Source of the DNA: Physcia stellaris
Lineage: Eukaryota > Ascomycota > Lecanoromycetes > Caliciales > Physciaceae
Length of the DNA stretch: 64,000 bases
Assembly (NCBI GenBank): GCA_018902385.1
Contig: JABSSW010000035.1
Span: forward strand, 186,001-250,000
Reading direction: 5' to 3'
Part shown: positions 36,012-47,553 of the stretch, piece after piece
Numbering within the stretch: position 1 is the first letter of the stretch
Layout: every line of letters starts with the position of its first letter
Notes under the pieces: generated by a model
Databases searched by the model: none
Seen by the model: only the letters and a program-made list of their open reading frames with translations
What the model was told of the DNA's origin: nothing
Position numbers and translations under genes: made by a program

Positions 36012-37730
36012 ATGCTCGCCTACCTTGGAATGCGAAGGCTGATCGCGTTTCAAATTTTAGTGAGCAATGTTACACTCACGCTGTGCTCACCCTGGACGCC
36101 GGTCGTCGTCAAGAACGTCACAGCACTAGGACCTCAGCTTTCAGCTGGTGTCACCAACGTTTCTCGTGACGGTGGTTACTCCTCATTAATTAATGGCAAA
36201 ATCGTATGGACATATGATGATACGGAGTGTTTCGATCACGAAGGCAACCAGCTCTCCTTCATCTCAAACACCGCCTCATACTCCGATCAGCCAAACAAGA
36301 ACGTGTCAAAAGTTGCGGACTTTGGCGTGGTAGAGGTGGGCATGGACAAAAACGGAGAACCAAAGAGAGCGATCCTAGCTGATACAACTGTGGGGACCGG
36401 TGGCTGGATCCCCTTTCAAGCTGACGAGTTGGACTTCAACAACCAAAGGCAGGGCAAAGAGCGAGTGGCAATATGCAAGTCATCCTTTTTATAGTAACAC
36501 TCTCTAAAAGCGTTATCGTACTGACGCACAGCAGGGCCGGGCACGTCTCCAACCTCTCTAAACTTAGCACAAGCCTTTCTATTCGCGCCCTTGGTCTACG
36601 TTGACAACAAACCCAAAGACCCTGCGAAGCAGTATGCCAATCGCGGCATGACGCTGATCTCCATCATGGCTCCCGACTCTGGACCTGTTGCTACTCGTCA
36701 AGGGGACCTTGTTATACCGGGAACCGAGGTGCCCTTTGGGGGTTTCTCCACTCTAGTAGGTTACAAAACTGCTAGTCAAGACTCGGATCCTGGAGATCGA
36801 GATGTGTATGCATTGGGCATGGATGATAACGGTCTTCAACTGGCACGAGTAGCGATCAACGACGTTAAGAGCTGGAGCAAGTACACGTTTTACGATCCAG
36901 AGAGTCAAAAATTCTCAAATAAACCACCTAAACCCCGTATCACTGATCCTAAGAAATTCTACCTTCCAGGCACATACTCGTCTGGAAGTATATTTTACAG
37001 CCCGTATTTCAGTACTTTCATCATGATCTACTTCAACAAGGTGGCAGACTCGACGTTCTACATGCGGTATCTCGATTTAGACCATCCGCTCCAGGCAGAC
37101 CCGCTTTGGCTTACCGGTGGTCGCAACGGTGAAGGCATCGTTCCGGAAGATGCGGAGGCGTTGGTCAAGTATGCTTGGTCAGCAGAGCAGAAAATCTGGA
37201 CTTCGCCCAGCAAGCAGGGCGGTTTCAATTACGCCGGCATGGCTCATCCGGAGTTCTTTAACCGGCAATACTTCGCACCGACACTTTATCCAACGCGCAC
37301 ACCCAAAGCAAAACGTGTCAATGATTGGTACGGGGCGAGCCTTCTTTCGGAAGACAAAGCAGGCGGTGATGGAAAGAATATTCTTCTAAGCTGGACGGCA
37401 CAATTACGAAGCGGCTTGAACAACGGGATATACCAAGTTCAGCTGGCCCTGCTCGAATTTGGCGACATTCTTCCAAACCCGGCAGCCAGTGGTTCCAGTG
37501 TGGTGACACTGGATGGAGGCTCAAGTCCAACTGCTTTAGGGTCAGCCTCATCGAGTCAGCAAGGTGACAAACCAGTCAACACGGCGCTTAACATGATTGA
37601 AAAGGGTAATGGTCGCACGCTAAGCAGCCATTTAGGCTACAATAAGAAGGTGTGGAAGAGCCAACCGGGTGTCCTGGGGCTGGCTGTGCTGCTGCTAGGG
37701 CTGCTTGGAGTGGGGGTGTTGCTTTTGTAA
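36012..37730 (+). CDS. Secreted, GPI-type protein with a propeller-like DUF4185-related domain
   Basis: Two exons (36012-36474 and 36535-37730) give 552 residues. The intron begins with GC rather than GT (TAT|GCAAGT, branch TACTGAC, acceptor CAGCAG). It is the only splice that joins ERVAI to WPGTSPT in phase. A signal peptide (LGMRRLIAFQILVSNVTLTLCS) precedes a large domain rich in repeated beta-strand patterns: SRDGGYSSLINGKIVWTYDD, FGVVEVGMDKNGE, GGWIPFQADELDF, SGSIFYSPYFSTFIMIYFNK, FYMRYLDLDHP and ILLSWTAQLRSG. The C-terminus has a Ser-rich linker and a strongly hydrophobic tail (LGLAVLLLGLLGVGVLLL), suiting GPI anchoring. The layout recalls DUF4185-type secreted propellers of unknown activity. 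An in-frame ATG at 36030 is an alternative start. Confidence 0.78.
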
Positions 37731-39494
37731 GACTTGGAGCAGTACTGGAAGCGATCATCAGCATGTACAGTCAGCAATTGATTCGCAATTCTTTCTATAG
37801 CCTTTCCCAGTAGGCAAACACAAGTAACATCACCGGCGCCCAGTTTGCTCACCGACTTGCGATCGAAGGCTACCAATGTGTCGGGTGTGGGTGAACAGAC
37901 GTTTGCCTAGAGCGTTGCATCTTTGTGTGACTTGTAGTCGTTTGTAGTCGTTCATGAAGCCATGGCAACCCATATTTGATGCAAATAGGCTTTACGGTCG
38001 GGATTCTCAACTAAAGTCGCTTAGGAGAGTAACGCTCGGCAGTCGAGCCAAGCGTGCAGTTCGTGGGGTCTCGTCAGGGAATCGGAAGAAAGGAGGAGGT
38101 TGGGGAGAGGGTGTCAGTTGTAAGCGACTGGATAATGCAGGCACTTGCCGAGCACCGCCTTCCCGAAAGCCGTGAGGCTCTCCAGGACTAGCATCTAGCT
38201 GAACTTCTGAAGCAATCTCGCAATCTTCAGCTGCCATCTCTCACTAGACTCTCACTCTCATCAACTTCAACTGCAACCTTTGAAGCATCGTTGCATCACA
38301 CAATCCCCGCGAAACGCTGGTGTTTCATCTTGGATCTACTCCGTCCAAGCTTGGCCTGCTCGTTGCCACTGGCGCCGCTGTCACCTACTCCTTGGCTTTT
38401 GCTCGCTTACCGGGTGTTCTTGGAGTGTACTCCCAGAAACAGATGTTGCAACGAATATCACGGTGATCTCAACTTTTAAATAGCGACATGCAAATTTCGT
38501 TTGGGTTTGTGCTCCCAGCAAGGCTCAAGTTGCAAGGTCGGGATTCCATTCCTTCAAGAGACATGAATAGAGGATCCAGCCAAATTCCGCCAGTGAGGAT
38601 TAAATGCAGAGCGAATGTCGCACGCACCCAAGCTTAACTCCTGAGGATTCGGTACCGAAACAGTGACAACCGTCAGGAGCACCAGATCTTCTGATCTAGG
38701 ACCGTGACGTGATAGTGGCCCTTGTGCCTCAGCCTCATGTGGTTCTAGCTGCTGTCTCAGATTATTTGGCCTTCGCCCAACACGTAACCTCAACCTCCGG
38801 ACAACCTCCATAGCGTTATTCGCTTTCAACCTACCTTCGCAAATCACTCTATTGCGCAGCTAATTTCCGGCTAGGCTGATGGTATCATTGCTAATTTGCA
38901 AGAAGAACAAGGGGATGGACTGCCGAAGAGGCTTGTTAGCAACATGCTCCGCCTTGTCAAGGCATTGTTGCTTCCCTCCATCCACCACTCACGAGACCCA
39001 CATCAGCAAGCGTACATACAAAATGACCCCCATCTCCTGCAGTCTGATGATGTACATTGGCCTGAGCCGCAACCTCTCTCGACGGATAAGCTTCCGACTG
39101 CTCTTCTCTCGTGCCCATCATCCACTCACCTAGACATATTCTTTTTGTACACCTCCTGCTGGACTTTCTCCTAACTTCTACTTGACCAGTTCCCATCTCG
39201 CCTGGCACATTCTATTTTCTTCTCAAAGACTACATTGACTTCCATTAACAAAGAACAGCTCAATCTTCTACAAACACTGGCATCACAGATGATGTCCGCC
39301 TAGCTCCATGTCTTTGGTCAACATCTACCTTCAGTTGTCTCGCCTACTTAATACGATAGACCCCGGGGGTTAAGTGCTGTTACTCCACTTACGCGCTCAA
39401 GCAGCATTTCGTTGCCCTTCCAGTGTGCTCAGTAACCCAGCTTACTCGAAGGCTTATCGACGAAAGGCTTGATACCGCTCATCACCTACAATCG
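37731..39494. other. Intergenic region, no convincing gene
   Basis: The first part is the 3' flank of the propeller gene. From about 38900 the plus strand becomes pyrimidine-rich, as in a long leader of the following gene. The frame of that gene is open upstream to 39423 without an ATG. Confidence 0.45.
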
Positions 39495-40859
39495 ATGTGC
39501 GTTATTGAAAGATTCAATCTCGTCCACCCTAATGGTGCTCCCGAACGGAAAGAGCGTCTTCAATATTGTCCATTTGGGTCTCCCACAGCTCCCTGCAACA
39601 ACGCTAGGATTGACTACTTGCCGGACGCCTTCGTCCCTTGGCCTCAGCCTACACTTGGCGAGCCTCATCAGGTAGAAGAGAACAACCCAAGAGCTGCGCC
39701 GAGACCCTCACGCCAGGAGGAGACGCGAAGATTCAAGAAATTCTCAAACGACTTAAAGCTGGTGTTCGACTTCCACATCCCCTTTACCTCAAGGAAAACG
39801 AAGAAGAAGAACCGGCCGGGGTCAGAGCGTGTTTTTGTAAGAAGACGCGAAAGTCAAAATTTTCAAGACACCCAGCCCCCAATGCGCCCTCAACCTCTGG
39901 CGCAGCCAACAGGATACGGGCGGCCAATACAGGGTGAGCCGGCAATTGTGCATGTCCCCGATGGCCCTCAGCGGCACGCCCTACATAATGCAGAGCCGCG
40001 AATTATACAGCCAATGCGACGTCATCCTCTCGATGTCCAGATCCATAATGGCGGAGACTCATCCTCACCTTCACCACCAACACCTTTTCGCGAACATCGC
40101 CGGCACCACTCCCGCACGCCTTCGGAGGTCCAACGATATGAAGAGTTGAAGAGACAAATACGCGAACGAGAGCGGCGTGACCATATTGAACGACGACGGC
40201 GGGAGCAAGCAGAGAGAGACGCTCGAGACGCCGATGAAGCGCGGCGCCAGGCTGAGCGCGAGACAGAGCGCCTTCGACGGCAGAATATTGAACTCATGCG
40301 CGAGGAGAGACGGCGTCTGCATCGGGAAGAAAGACAAAATGCCCTAGAACAGGAGAGGCGACGGGAGGAGCAACATCGAATCCAATACCAGGAACAACGA
40401 CGCCTTGAGTCAACACGACAGGAGAGGAGGAGGCAAGAAATGGAAGAGTATGAAAGGGAGCAAGCTAGACTACAACAAGAGTTGGAAGACCGTCAAATCA
40501 TGCAAGAGGCAGCCGTTCGCGAACGACTGCACAACGATCGGATACGGAGAGATCAAAACGAGCGAGATCGGCTCGACAGGCAACGGCGCGCTGGTATTCC
40601 ACTCAGGCCTCGACACGAAACAGAACTACACCACAGGCCTCATGTAAGCTTCGAAGATAGAGGTACTCAAGTCATTGATGATGCTATCCGTGCGGAGAAT
40701 CGAAGACGGTATGAGGGGAGAGCACCAGCACCACCAACTAGAGGCTGGTCTCGCCGTCGGGATGTTGGTGGGGGACTACAAAGGCGAGACACAATCGCAG
40801 TCACACAGAGACAGGTCTACGAAGATGACCGGCGGAGAGGTGGGCGGCGCTTCATTTGA
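39495..40859 (+). CDS. Arg/Glu-rich helical protein with a basic N-terminal domain
   Basis: The first ATG in frame (39495) gives 454 residues in one exon. The N-terminus has a compact conserved-looking block, MCVIERFNLVHPNGAPERKE followed by LQYCPFGSPTAPCN, that I recall at the start of many uncharacterised Pezizomycotina proteins. Basic and proline-rich sequence follows, then a stretch of about 200 residues almost entirely of R, E, Q, D and A (for example RERERRDHIERRRREQAERD). Its alternating i, i+4 opposite charges suit a single stable alpha helix rather than a dimeric coiled coil. The end is basic with tandem RRR. Function unknown; RNA binding or a spacer helix are guesses. Upstream codons to 39423 read sensibly, so an earlier exon is possible. 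Confidence 0.7.
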   Translation: MCVIERFNLVHPNGAPERKERLQYCPFGSPTAPCNNARIDYLPDAFVPWPQPTLGEPHQVEENNPRAAPRPSRQEETRRFKKFSNDLKLVFDFHIPFTSRKTKKKNRPGSERVFVRRRESQNFQDTQPPMRPQPLAQPTGYGRPIQGEPAIVHVPDGPQRHALHNAEPRIIQPMRRHPLDVQIHNGGDSSSPSPPTPFREHRRHHSRTPSEVQRYEELKRQIRERERRDHIERRRREQAERDARDADEARRQAERETERLRRQNIELMREERRRLHREERQNALEQERRREEQHRIQYQEQRRLESTRQERRRQEMEEYEREQARLQQELEDRQIMQEAAVRERLHNDRIRRDQNERDRLDRQRRAGIPLRPRHETELHHRPHVSFEDRGTQVIDDAIRAENRRRYEGRAPAPPTRGWSRRRDVGGGLQRRDTIAVTQRQVYEDDRRRGGRRFI

Positions 40860-41979
40860 TCTTTGTACGGCGTTGTTGTTGGGTTACGGCAAAGGGGGTA
40901 TTTTCTATGCTTCCTTGCGATTTTCTTTTTGCTTATTTAGACATGGGTCGTCTGCTGCTGCATGGAATTTCTATCGTTCTTACCCACTGTCTCCTTCTGC
41001 TCGTGGTTCCGGAGTCGGCCAACCTGGTTTTCAAGCTGGATTTTTGAGAGGAAATAATGAGAAAGGAAAGTGCATTGCATCGAACCGTCATCTCGTCAAG
41101 ACATCATCTCGTCAAGACATCATCTCGTCAAGACATCATCTCTTAATCTCATTCACCCCCTGCATCCCAAACTACCCAAGCGCAGTACATCCCATCTCCC
41201 TCCTTCCAAACCGTGAAATCCACAAAAATCGATCCTTATCCCTCCACCGACTTCAATCAAAACCCACGTCCTTCTCATCCCGACGGAGCCGAGTAGGGTG
41301 GAAGGGTTCTCGAAACGTCCTCGGATTGGATTAGGATGTTGCGTCATTGGTGATGAACCTTGATGGATGATTAATATAGTCTTAAGGATACAGGATAGTA
41401 GGTCCAGGATGTGCGTCCTCGAACGAGAAAAGCGAAATGGAATGAAAGGTCTTTCGGTATTTAATCGCGCTGCACTGATCGCAGGGTTCTTACAGTCCTG
41501 GAATCCCCTCTATCTACTCTGTGAATGAAGCGAAAATATCACGAGTACGCACAGCCGCGTTGAACAAGAACCGACAAAAAGCTCAAGCAAATAGAAGAAA
41601 GAAAAAAAAGTGTTCTGTTGTTACAAAGTAATCCAAAGAGCGAAAGAGGGTTCTATCTAAAGAAAACGTATAATGATACATAAACGCGTTAAACAATTCC
41701 AGTTCGGGGGTTTTATATTTTACTCGTACAAGTCGTTCGTTTCATGCATCACCCTATATTTCCTCCAAAAAATGCTTAGTATATCGCGAATGTCCCAAAA
41801 ATGCCCAAATCCCCCCTTTTTCTATCCAAGCCGAGTATGTCCAATACCATTCCCCACAGCTCCTCGCTTCCTTTTATTGATATTCCTTTTTCGACACATT
41901 TGCAGAAACGTAGCTCTTCCTCCTCTTCCTCTCCTCTCCCCTCCCCATTGAACCCTCTAGTACTCCTCCCCTCGTTCGA
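40860..41979. other. Convergent intergenic region with a short tandem repeat
   Basis: Both flanking genes end here. Apart from a 16-bp tandem repeat at 41089 the region is AT-leaning with pyrimidine-rich patches near 41920. No gene is seen. Confidence 0.5.
41089..41142 (+). repeat. Tandem repeat, 16-bp unit, just over three copies
   Basis: CATCTCGTCAAGACAT is repeated exactly at 41089, 41105 and 41121, followed by a partial copy (CATCTC) from 41137. Confidence 0.95.
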
Positions 41980-44900
41980 CTAATCCAAACTCAACCCCCC
42001 CACACCCATATCCTCATCCACACTCAATATGCCCATCGCCCAATAAACCCTGGTCCCGGGATTAACCTTCACGAACCTCCGATCGTTATTATCCTTAGGC
42101 GGCCCACGATCCGGATCCCGACTCCGACCCGCAACCCGATCATCCTTGGCCGTCTTGTTCATCGTCCGCTCATACTTGGGGCCCTTGCCCATCTCATACG
42201 CCTTCTGCCACGCCCTCTCGCAGCCGCTGGCGATCAGCGCGGAAGTCTGCCAGCCCGTCAGGCGCGCAATGTCGCGGAGCTTGGTGATGGTCCACCCGCG
42301 CTGCGCGGCGTCGCGGTACTGCACCCCGGCGTGGAAAAGGCCCATGCAGGCGTCCATGAGCGCGGCGCCGTGGGCGGGGTTGAGCGGGATGGAGGAGTTG
42401 ATGGGCTGCAGGCCTCCGTTGATGCGGCCGATGATGTTTGCCCAGGCGGCGGTGCGTTCCGCCGCGATCCCGGCGGCTGCCATGGCGGCTGGGGGCATGG
42501 AGGGATGGACGCGGGTGGCGATTATGCGGCCGCAGTAGTAGAGGGACCAGACACAGGCGATGCCGTAGGTGCGGTAGTAGATGGCTGGGCCGAAGGGGGT
42601 GGAGAGCGGGGCCATATGGTCTGGGGAGAGGGCGGCGTAGGATGGGCTGAGGGATTCTTCGAAGACATCGAGGGCGTGAGAGATTGAGAGCCATTCGTTG
42701 AGGGCGAGGGCGGTAGAGTCTTCGAGGTTGAAATCTTGGGGGGTTGTGTGGGAGTTGGGGACCGGGTTGTAGCTCCCGTCTGACGGCATGGCGTATCCCG
42801 GTATTGAATGCTGTGAAGTGTTGCAGCTTTCATTCATTGCCGATTGGGCTTTGATTCTTTGCTCGTGGGCGAATGCCTTCTGCTTTCGTGGATTATCCTT
42901 CCCAGCAAAGTCCGCGATTCGTGCCATGAGTAAGATGAGGTGGTCCATTGTCCCGTAGACTGCATCGAGCCTGCTAATGGGTGCTCTTGGTGGGCAATGC
43001 GTCCATCGATCATAAGGTAGTCTGCTTCAATTTAGCTGTGCCATACCTGATAATTACGAAATAGCTTACAAGAGACGGTTGCCGCTGATGATACTCTGAT
43101 ACATATCTTGCTTGGCATACCACCAAAACAAATCACACTGGGCTTCGAATCTGTCGATCTCGCTCTGGGTCACCGGCTTCGTAGATGGAGGAATTGGCTC
43201 TTTGTTGTCTTCAATGATCTGCCCGTATTGGTTATAACTAGTCTTCCAGCCCATGAAAGCGCTAATAAGATTTTCATCCAGACCGTCACTGCTGTCCGAG
43301 AAGTCATAGTATTGATGCTGCTGTATGTATGGCTGTCCATATTCATTCAAAAACCATCGAAAGATCGTTGGTTCAGGACCATTGCCGATTGAGCCTTGTG
43401 GGCTTTGATCCTGTTCGCAGTATTGACGAAGTCCGTTTGCATAATGAGTTGTTTGGCACCTGCCAGATGGCTGTTCCATTTATTGTGCTCAGCGGTCGTA
43501 ACTTCGTAATACCCAAGCAACAATGTCGCTGCAAGGGTTGCAACGTCATTTCTCTTCGTTGGGTTGCCTAGGGACTTTGCGACTTTACGAAGTGCGTAAT
43601 GGTAGTGTTTTAGAGACGGGGTAGTCGAGGTCTTCTGAATTTTTGCGATATGAAGGCTCGCTAGCGCAAGCATGGCATGAAGTAGCCCCTGGTGGTGTAG
43701 AGCTAGCATTGGCATTGTGTATGTCCAAAGTCCTTGATGTGACTTTGGTACAGGAAGACCTGAGAACATTGAGGCAGAGTTGATTATATGTCGCTCCGAA
43801 GATGAAATAGTGGGTGCGGTAGCTGTTATGAAGTGGCAGAAGACTAGGGCGGTCTGGGGATCTCTTAACGGAGACGCAGCATATGTAGGACGATAGGTCG
43901 CAAGAACATCGGGTTCGTTCAAAAAGTTGGTTAACGATCTAAAATTCTTGCCATGCTGATTTGCTGATACAGCAATCATCATCCCAAGGTTATGAGGCTG
44001 CGTTTCTGAGTCGTGACCGTTGATGGCAGCCATCTCCTCGTCAGAGCTTACATCCCAGTATTCATCTTCGGGGTCATCATCGCCATGGTCATTTTGAAAT
44101 TCCAATGACTGAGCGTAGCCAGCAGAAGTAGGTGTAGCCAATGGCGCCGGGGCGAAGGAATCCCGATGATTGAATTGGCTAAATGTGTCTTGATCTGTTC
44201 GAAAATGTCAGGACTATGGTGAATTTCCAGGGCTTTTCTGGAATCAGGATCTTACTTTGTGGCAATTGTACAGGTGTAGGTATGTTAGGGAAACTCGCGG
44301 TGGCTATGGGGTTAGAAGAAGCTTGACAATCAAGGGTAACGACCGGCTGGTGTTCCATGTTCGGCGGATGAGATGGCCATTGCCTGCTTGAGTAGTAGGC
44401 TTGCTCGGGGTTATTGTACTGCTCGTGATGCATTTGTTCGATATAAGGAGGGAAGAGGGCTTCCATAGGCTGATCCACAGACCGCCGCGGTGGCTGATCA
44501 AACGAAGTGGGACTGATTTCTTGGAGCTGGGGATTAAAGGGTATTGTTGGAAGGCCATTCGACGATGTTGAACTATGGGACGAGTAGGTAGTATAACTCA
44601 TGTCTATGCCGCTGTCGCTTTCACCTGTGCTCCTATGCTGGAGCTCGGGCTGATGTACGGATCCCAGTCGAGTTTTCGAGATGCCTTCTGTTTTCGGGCT
44701 TACACGATCGTTTTCCGACGAACTCCGTTGATGCTGGAATTGTGGTAGTACATTCGAAGACATGTCGTTGTCAGACAAAGCTTGACCATATGTTTGTCCA
44801 TCAAAGCTATAGCCGAACAAGCTGTACTGTTCCGGAACAGAGCCTTGAGCTACGATTTGCGTCGGCTGCACGCTCACATTCTGCTGCATTGGAGGAGAAG

Positions 44901-45432
44901 GGCGTGGAGCGATCGGTGGTAGCGTAGCTTGGCTTGTTGAGCCTGACTGAGCGCGCAACACAGGTCCACTGCGCTCAGTCTGGTTGGACATGCTTGGGAA
45001 GTGTGCACCACTGCTGTGCGTATTTCCTGCAACAGGTCTGTAGGCTCCCAATGGATCTTTAAAGATGACTCGAGGAGTGTAACCCTCACAGTTTCTCTTC
45101 GATTTGACGCAATTGCTGCAAGTAGGTCGCTCTTCACCACACTTGATCCTCCGTTTCCGACAAGCTACGGTCCATCAGCTAAGGGCAATCAGAAGGACTC
45201 GGAGCCAGGGCTTACTGAGGCAGCCAGTTTTTGTCCTTTTCCGTGCCTTCATAGCAACGGTTTCCTTACCAGTGTCTGCATTGTCTAGCTGATCTCTAGG
45301 TGGTGCTGCTGCTTCCTTCTTCATCTTTGCGCTACTGTTCTTCTTTCCACTTGCTGGGACCCTTGGATTTTCGAACACTATGTTTCCTTCGCTGGGCTTC
45401 GACATCTGCTTTTGTACCGCAGGCTGCTCCAT
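41980..45432 (-). CDS. Zn2Cys6 transcription factor with fungal regulatory domain
   Basis: Five exons (45432-45216, 45164-44256, 44194-43380, 43332-43070, 43021-41980) keep phase and give 1081 residues. The first junction completes the zinc cluster: cysteines at 71, 74, 81, 88, 91 and 98 in the spacing C-x2-C-x6-C-x6-C-x2-C-x6-C, preceded by basic residues (KARKRTKTG). A long Gln/Ser-rich linker follows. The C-terminal half is a helical regulatory domain of the type common in fungal-specific regulators (LALHHQGLLHAMLALASLHI, LLGYYEVTTAEHNKWNSHLA, QCDLFWWYAKQDMYQSII, LILLMARIADFAGK). The third intron (43333-43379, 47 nt) has a weak donor, GTCCTG, but is the only way I found to keep phase. Target genes cannot be inferred; no metabolic cluster adjoins it. 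Confidence 0.88.
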
Positions 45433-47553
45433 TCTTCTGCCAGATTTTCACCTTTGATTCTCAGTATAGCGACTGCTTATTTCTGATACCACGCATACAT
45501 AAAATTACAACCTCGAGCGACAACTAGGGACCTTTCCGATGTTGCATGAAATAACGGAGTCTCGAATGAGTGACGACGTCAACCACCTTCAGCCTCGTGC
45601 GAAGACAGGCAATAATTGCAGACGTTACAAGGTGGGGGTTTTCTTAACCAGGCTCCAGTCGAAGCACGAGCCTCCAATAGCAGTTCATTCTGGCATGGTT
45701 GACATCTTGTCGTCTTGCAGAAAGGTACATGAAATCTTGCGGCTGCGTCCTGCATGGAGGGGGACGGTCAGTGGAATTTCCAAGGTGGATGTGTTAACTC
45801 AAATATGCGATCGACGATGAGTTCTGACGGAAAATCCAAGAAGACCCTGTGTGGTAGAGGCTAATTCTAGATTGGGGTCGATAAACTATGGACAGGTTAT
45901 GATGCATACCTCCCAGAAACTGCAAACATGAGCCCATACCCACCTTAATCAGTACCTATCTGGCTATCTGCATTCGGCGCAGTGGCTGCACGGCGAAGCA
46001 AGGTACGTCCTATCAATCCAAATCATCTGCTTCTCCAGATTTCCGAGAAATAGTTTAGGGCACAGATGCATCTGCTCGTAAAGGAACGGCAGCTTTAACC
46101 CTGCGCAAAAGCAAATCGTGGAATTTTGCGATGCGTCAGATGCGCCGACGGGCTTAGAGCTGGAGTTCAGTAAAAGTCAATCCGAACGACAGGGAGGGCC
46201 CAGTGCCTCAAACGCCCAGCATTGACTGGTGAGGAGGAGGCCTAGGCGTCGATCCCCCAGGCCCCGCCAGCCCCCTTTACTAAAGTACTTTAGCTTTGGT
46301 TTCCAATCTGCATTCACCGGAGCATGCCGATTGATATGCGAACTTTGGATCGTTGCGCGTCAATGGCCGTCCCGTTACTACTGACAATGCTGCTGGAATC
46401 GCTGAACTCGCCTTTCCTGCCTCTGCTATGGACTGCTGGTGACTCAGTCAGAACAGGCTCGTCCAAGGGCGAAAGGAGTGATGCCAACAGTATTCGGAGA
46501 TGACGAAAGGCCGAGAGGTGAAGGATATTCAGGTACGGCCGTATGGCCGTGATGCTTTTTCGCTGGACCCCAGACTAAGCCAAATCTAACGCTTGCAGGC
46601 TTGCCCGTGCAGCCCGCGCCTTTGGTTCGGCTGTCCCTTCTCAGCCCGCCACAAGCCACAGACCGTTGGCACGGGTTTTGGGCGTTTGGGATTGCAAATA
46701 ATGTAAATGCTCAATTGAATTGTTCTCATATCATTGGACTGCTATACTATTACCTTATTAATACCGTTGACCATCTGCCTTTGTCACAGTATCTATCGCC
46801 GTTGATACCATAAGACCCTCCAAGTGAGGATTGCCTTGTCCAGCTTGCGTTTAGTCCTGTGAATGTCGAGTTGTCTAATAATAGATAATCACAGCACAAC
46901 GTTGTTGCCGGAACATATTTTGATCCACAAGCTCAGTGCAGTTCGGAGAACCACCGGGTCCGGAGCCTCTCACGCTCCCCCATTGTCGGATCAATTGCAG
47001 GTAGAGCCGAACTCAGCATCAGAATTCAAATGCCCACGGTGGTGCACTCGTGCGGGCATAGCTATAGGGGAAAATAGTCTTTCCCGAGTGTAGGAATCGA
47101 TTACCGTGCATATCGCATGGCCTTCAACGCAGGGTTCCAACGGTCTGAACCTGGATAGCGATCTTCGGTATTGCTTGCAGCCATCCCGTGATAACCTCCA
47201 GTGAACACGTTGCGCTTGATGCATCACCTCCGGCTCAAATGGACCTCGGCAGAACTTGGTATAGAAGTCCTACGCAATCATCTGTAACGATGCACAAATC
47301 TCTGTCGTGCACGAAGTTTAAATAGCTCTCACGTGCGTGTGCGTCTTTAGATTCGGGTACTACCTAGACTTTATACTTTCCATCTCCTGCACAGAATTGG
47401 TCGAGCCTCAAAGGGGGAAATCTTACCTCAGGAATCCTCGTATGCACTCCACGTAGCGTCAGAAACAAACGAATTGTTGCCGGTAGAATATCTTTCTTGC
47501 CTGTTTTCCGTGATTTCGTGCAGGTTGTCCGGGACTGTAACCCTGGGGTAGCC
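45433..47553. other. Gene-poor region between two minus-strand genes
   Basis: Upstream side of the transcription factor and downstream side of the acetyltransferase. Short frames only. A perfect 14-bp palindrome lies at 46280-46293. Confidence 0.5.
46280..46293. other. Perfect 14-bp palindrome
   Basis: CTAAAGTACTTTAG equals its own reverse complement. It lies in AT-poor surroundings with no gene within about 850 bases. Confidence 0.6.

Noticed and set aside
42194-42694. Arg/His/Pro-rich frame on the minus strand in the regulator gene
   Set aside because: It lies within the last exon of the Zn2Cys6 gene, out of frame, in GC-rich codons.
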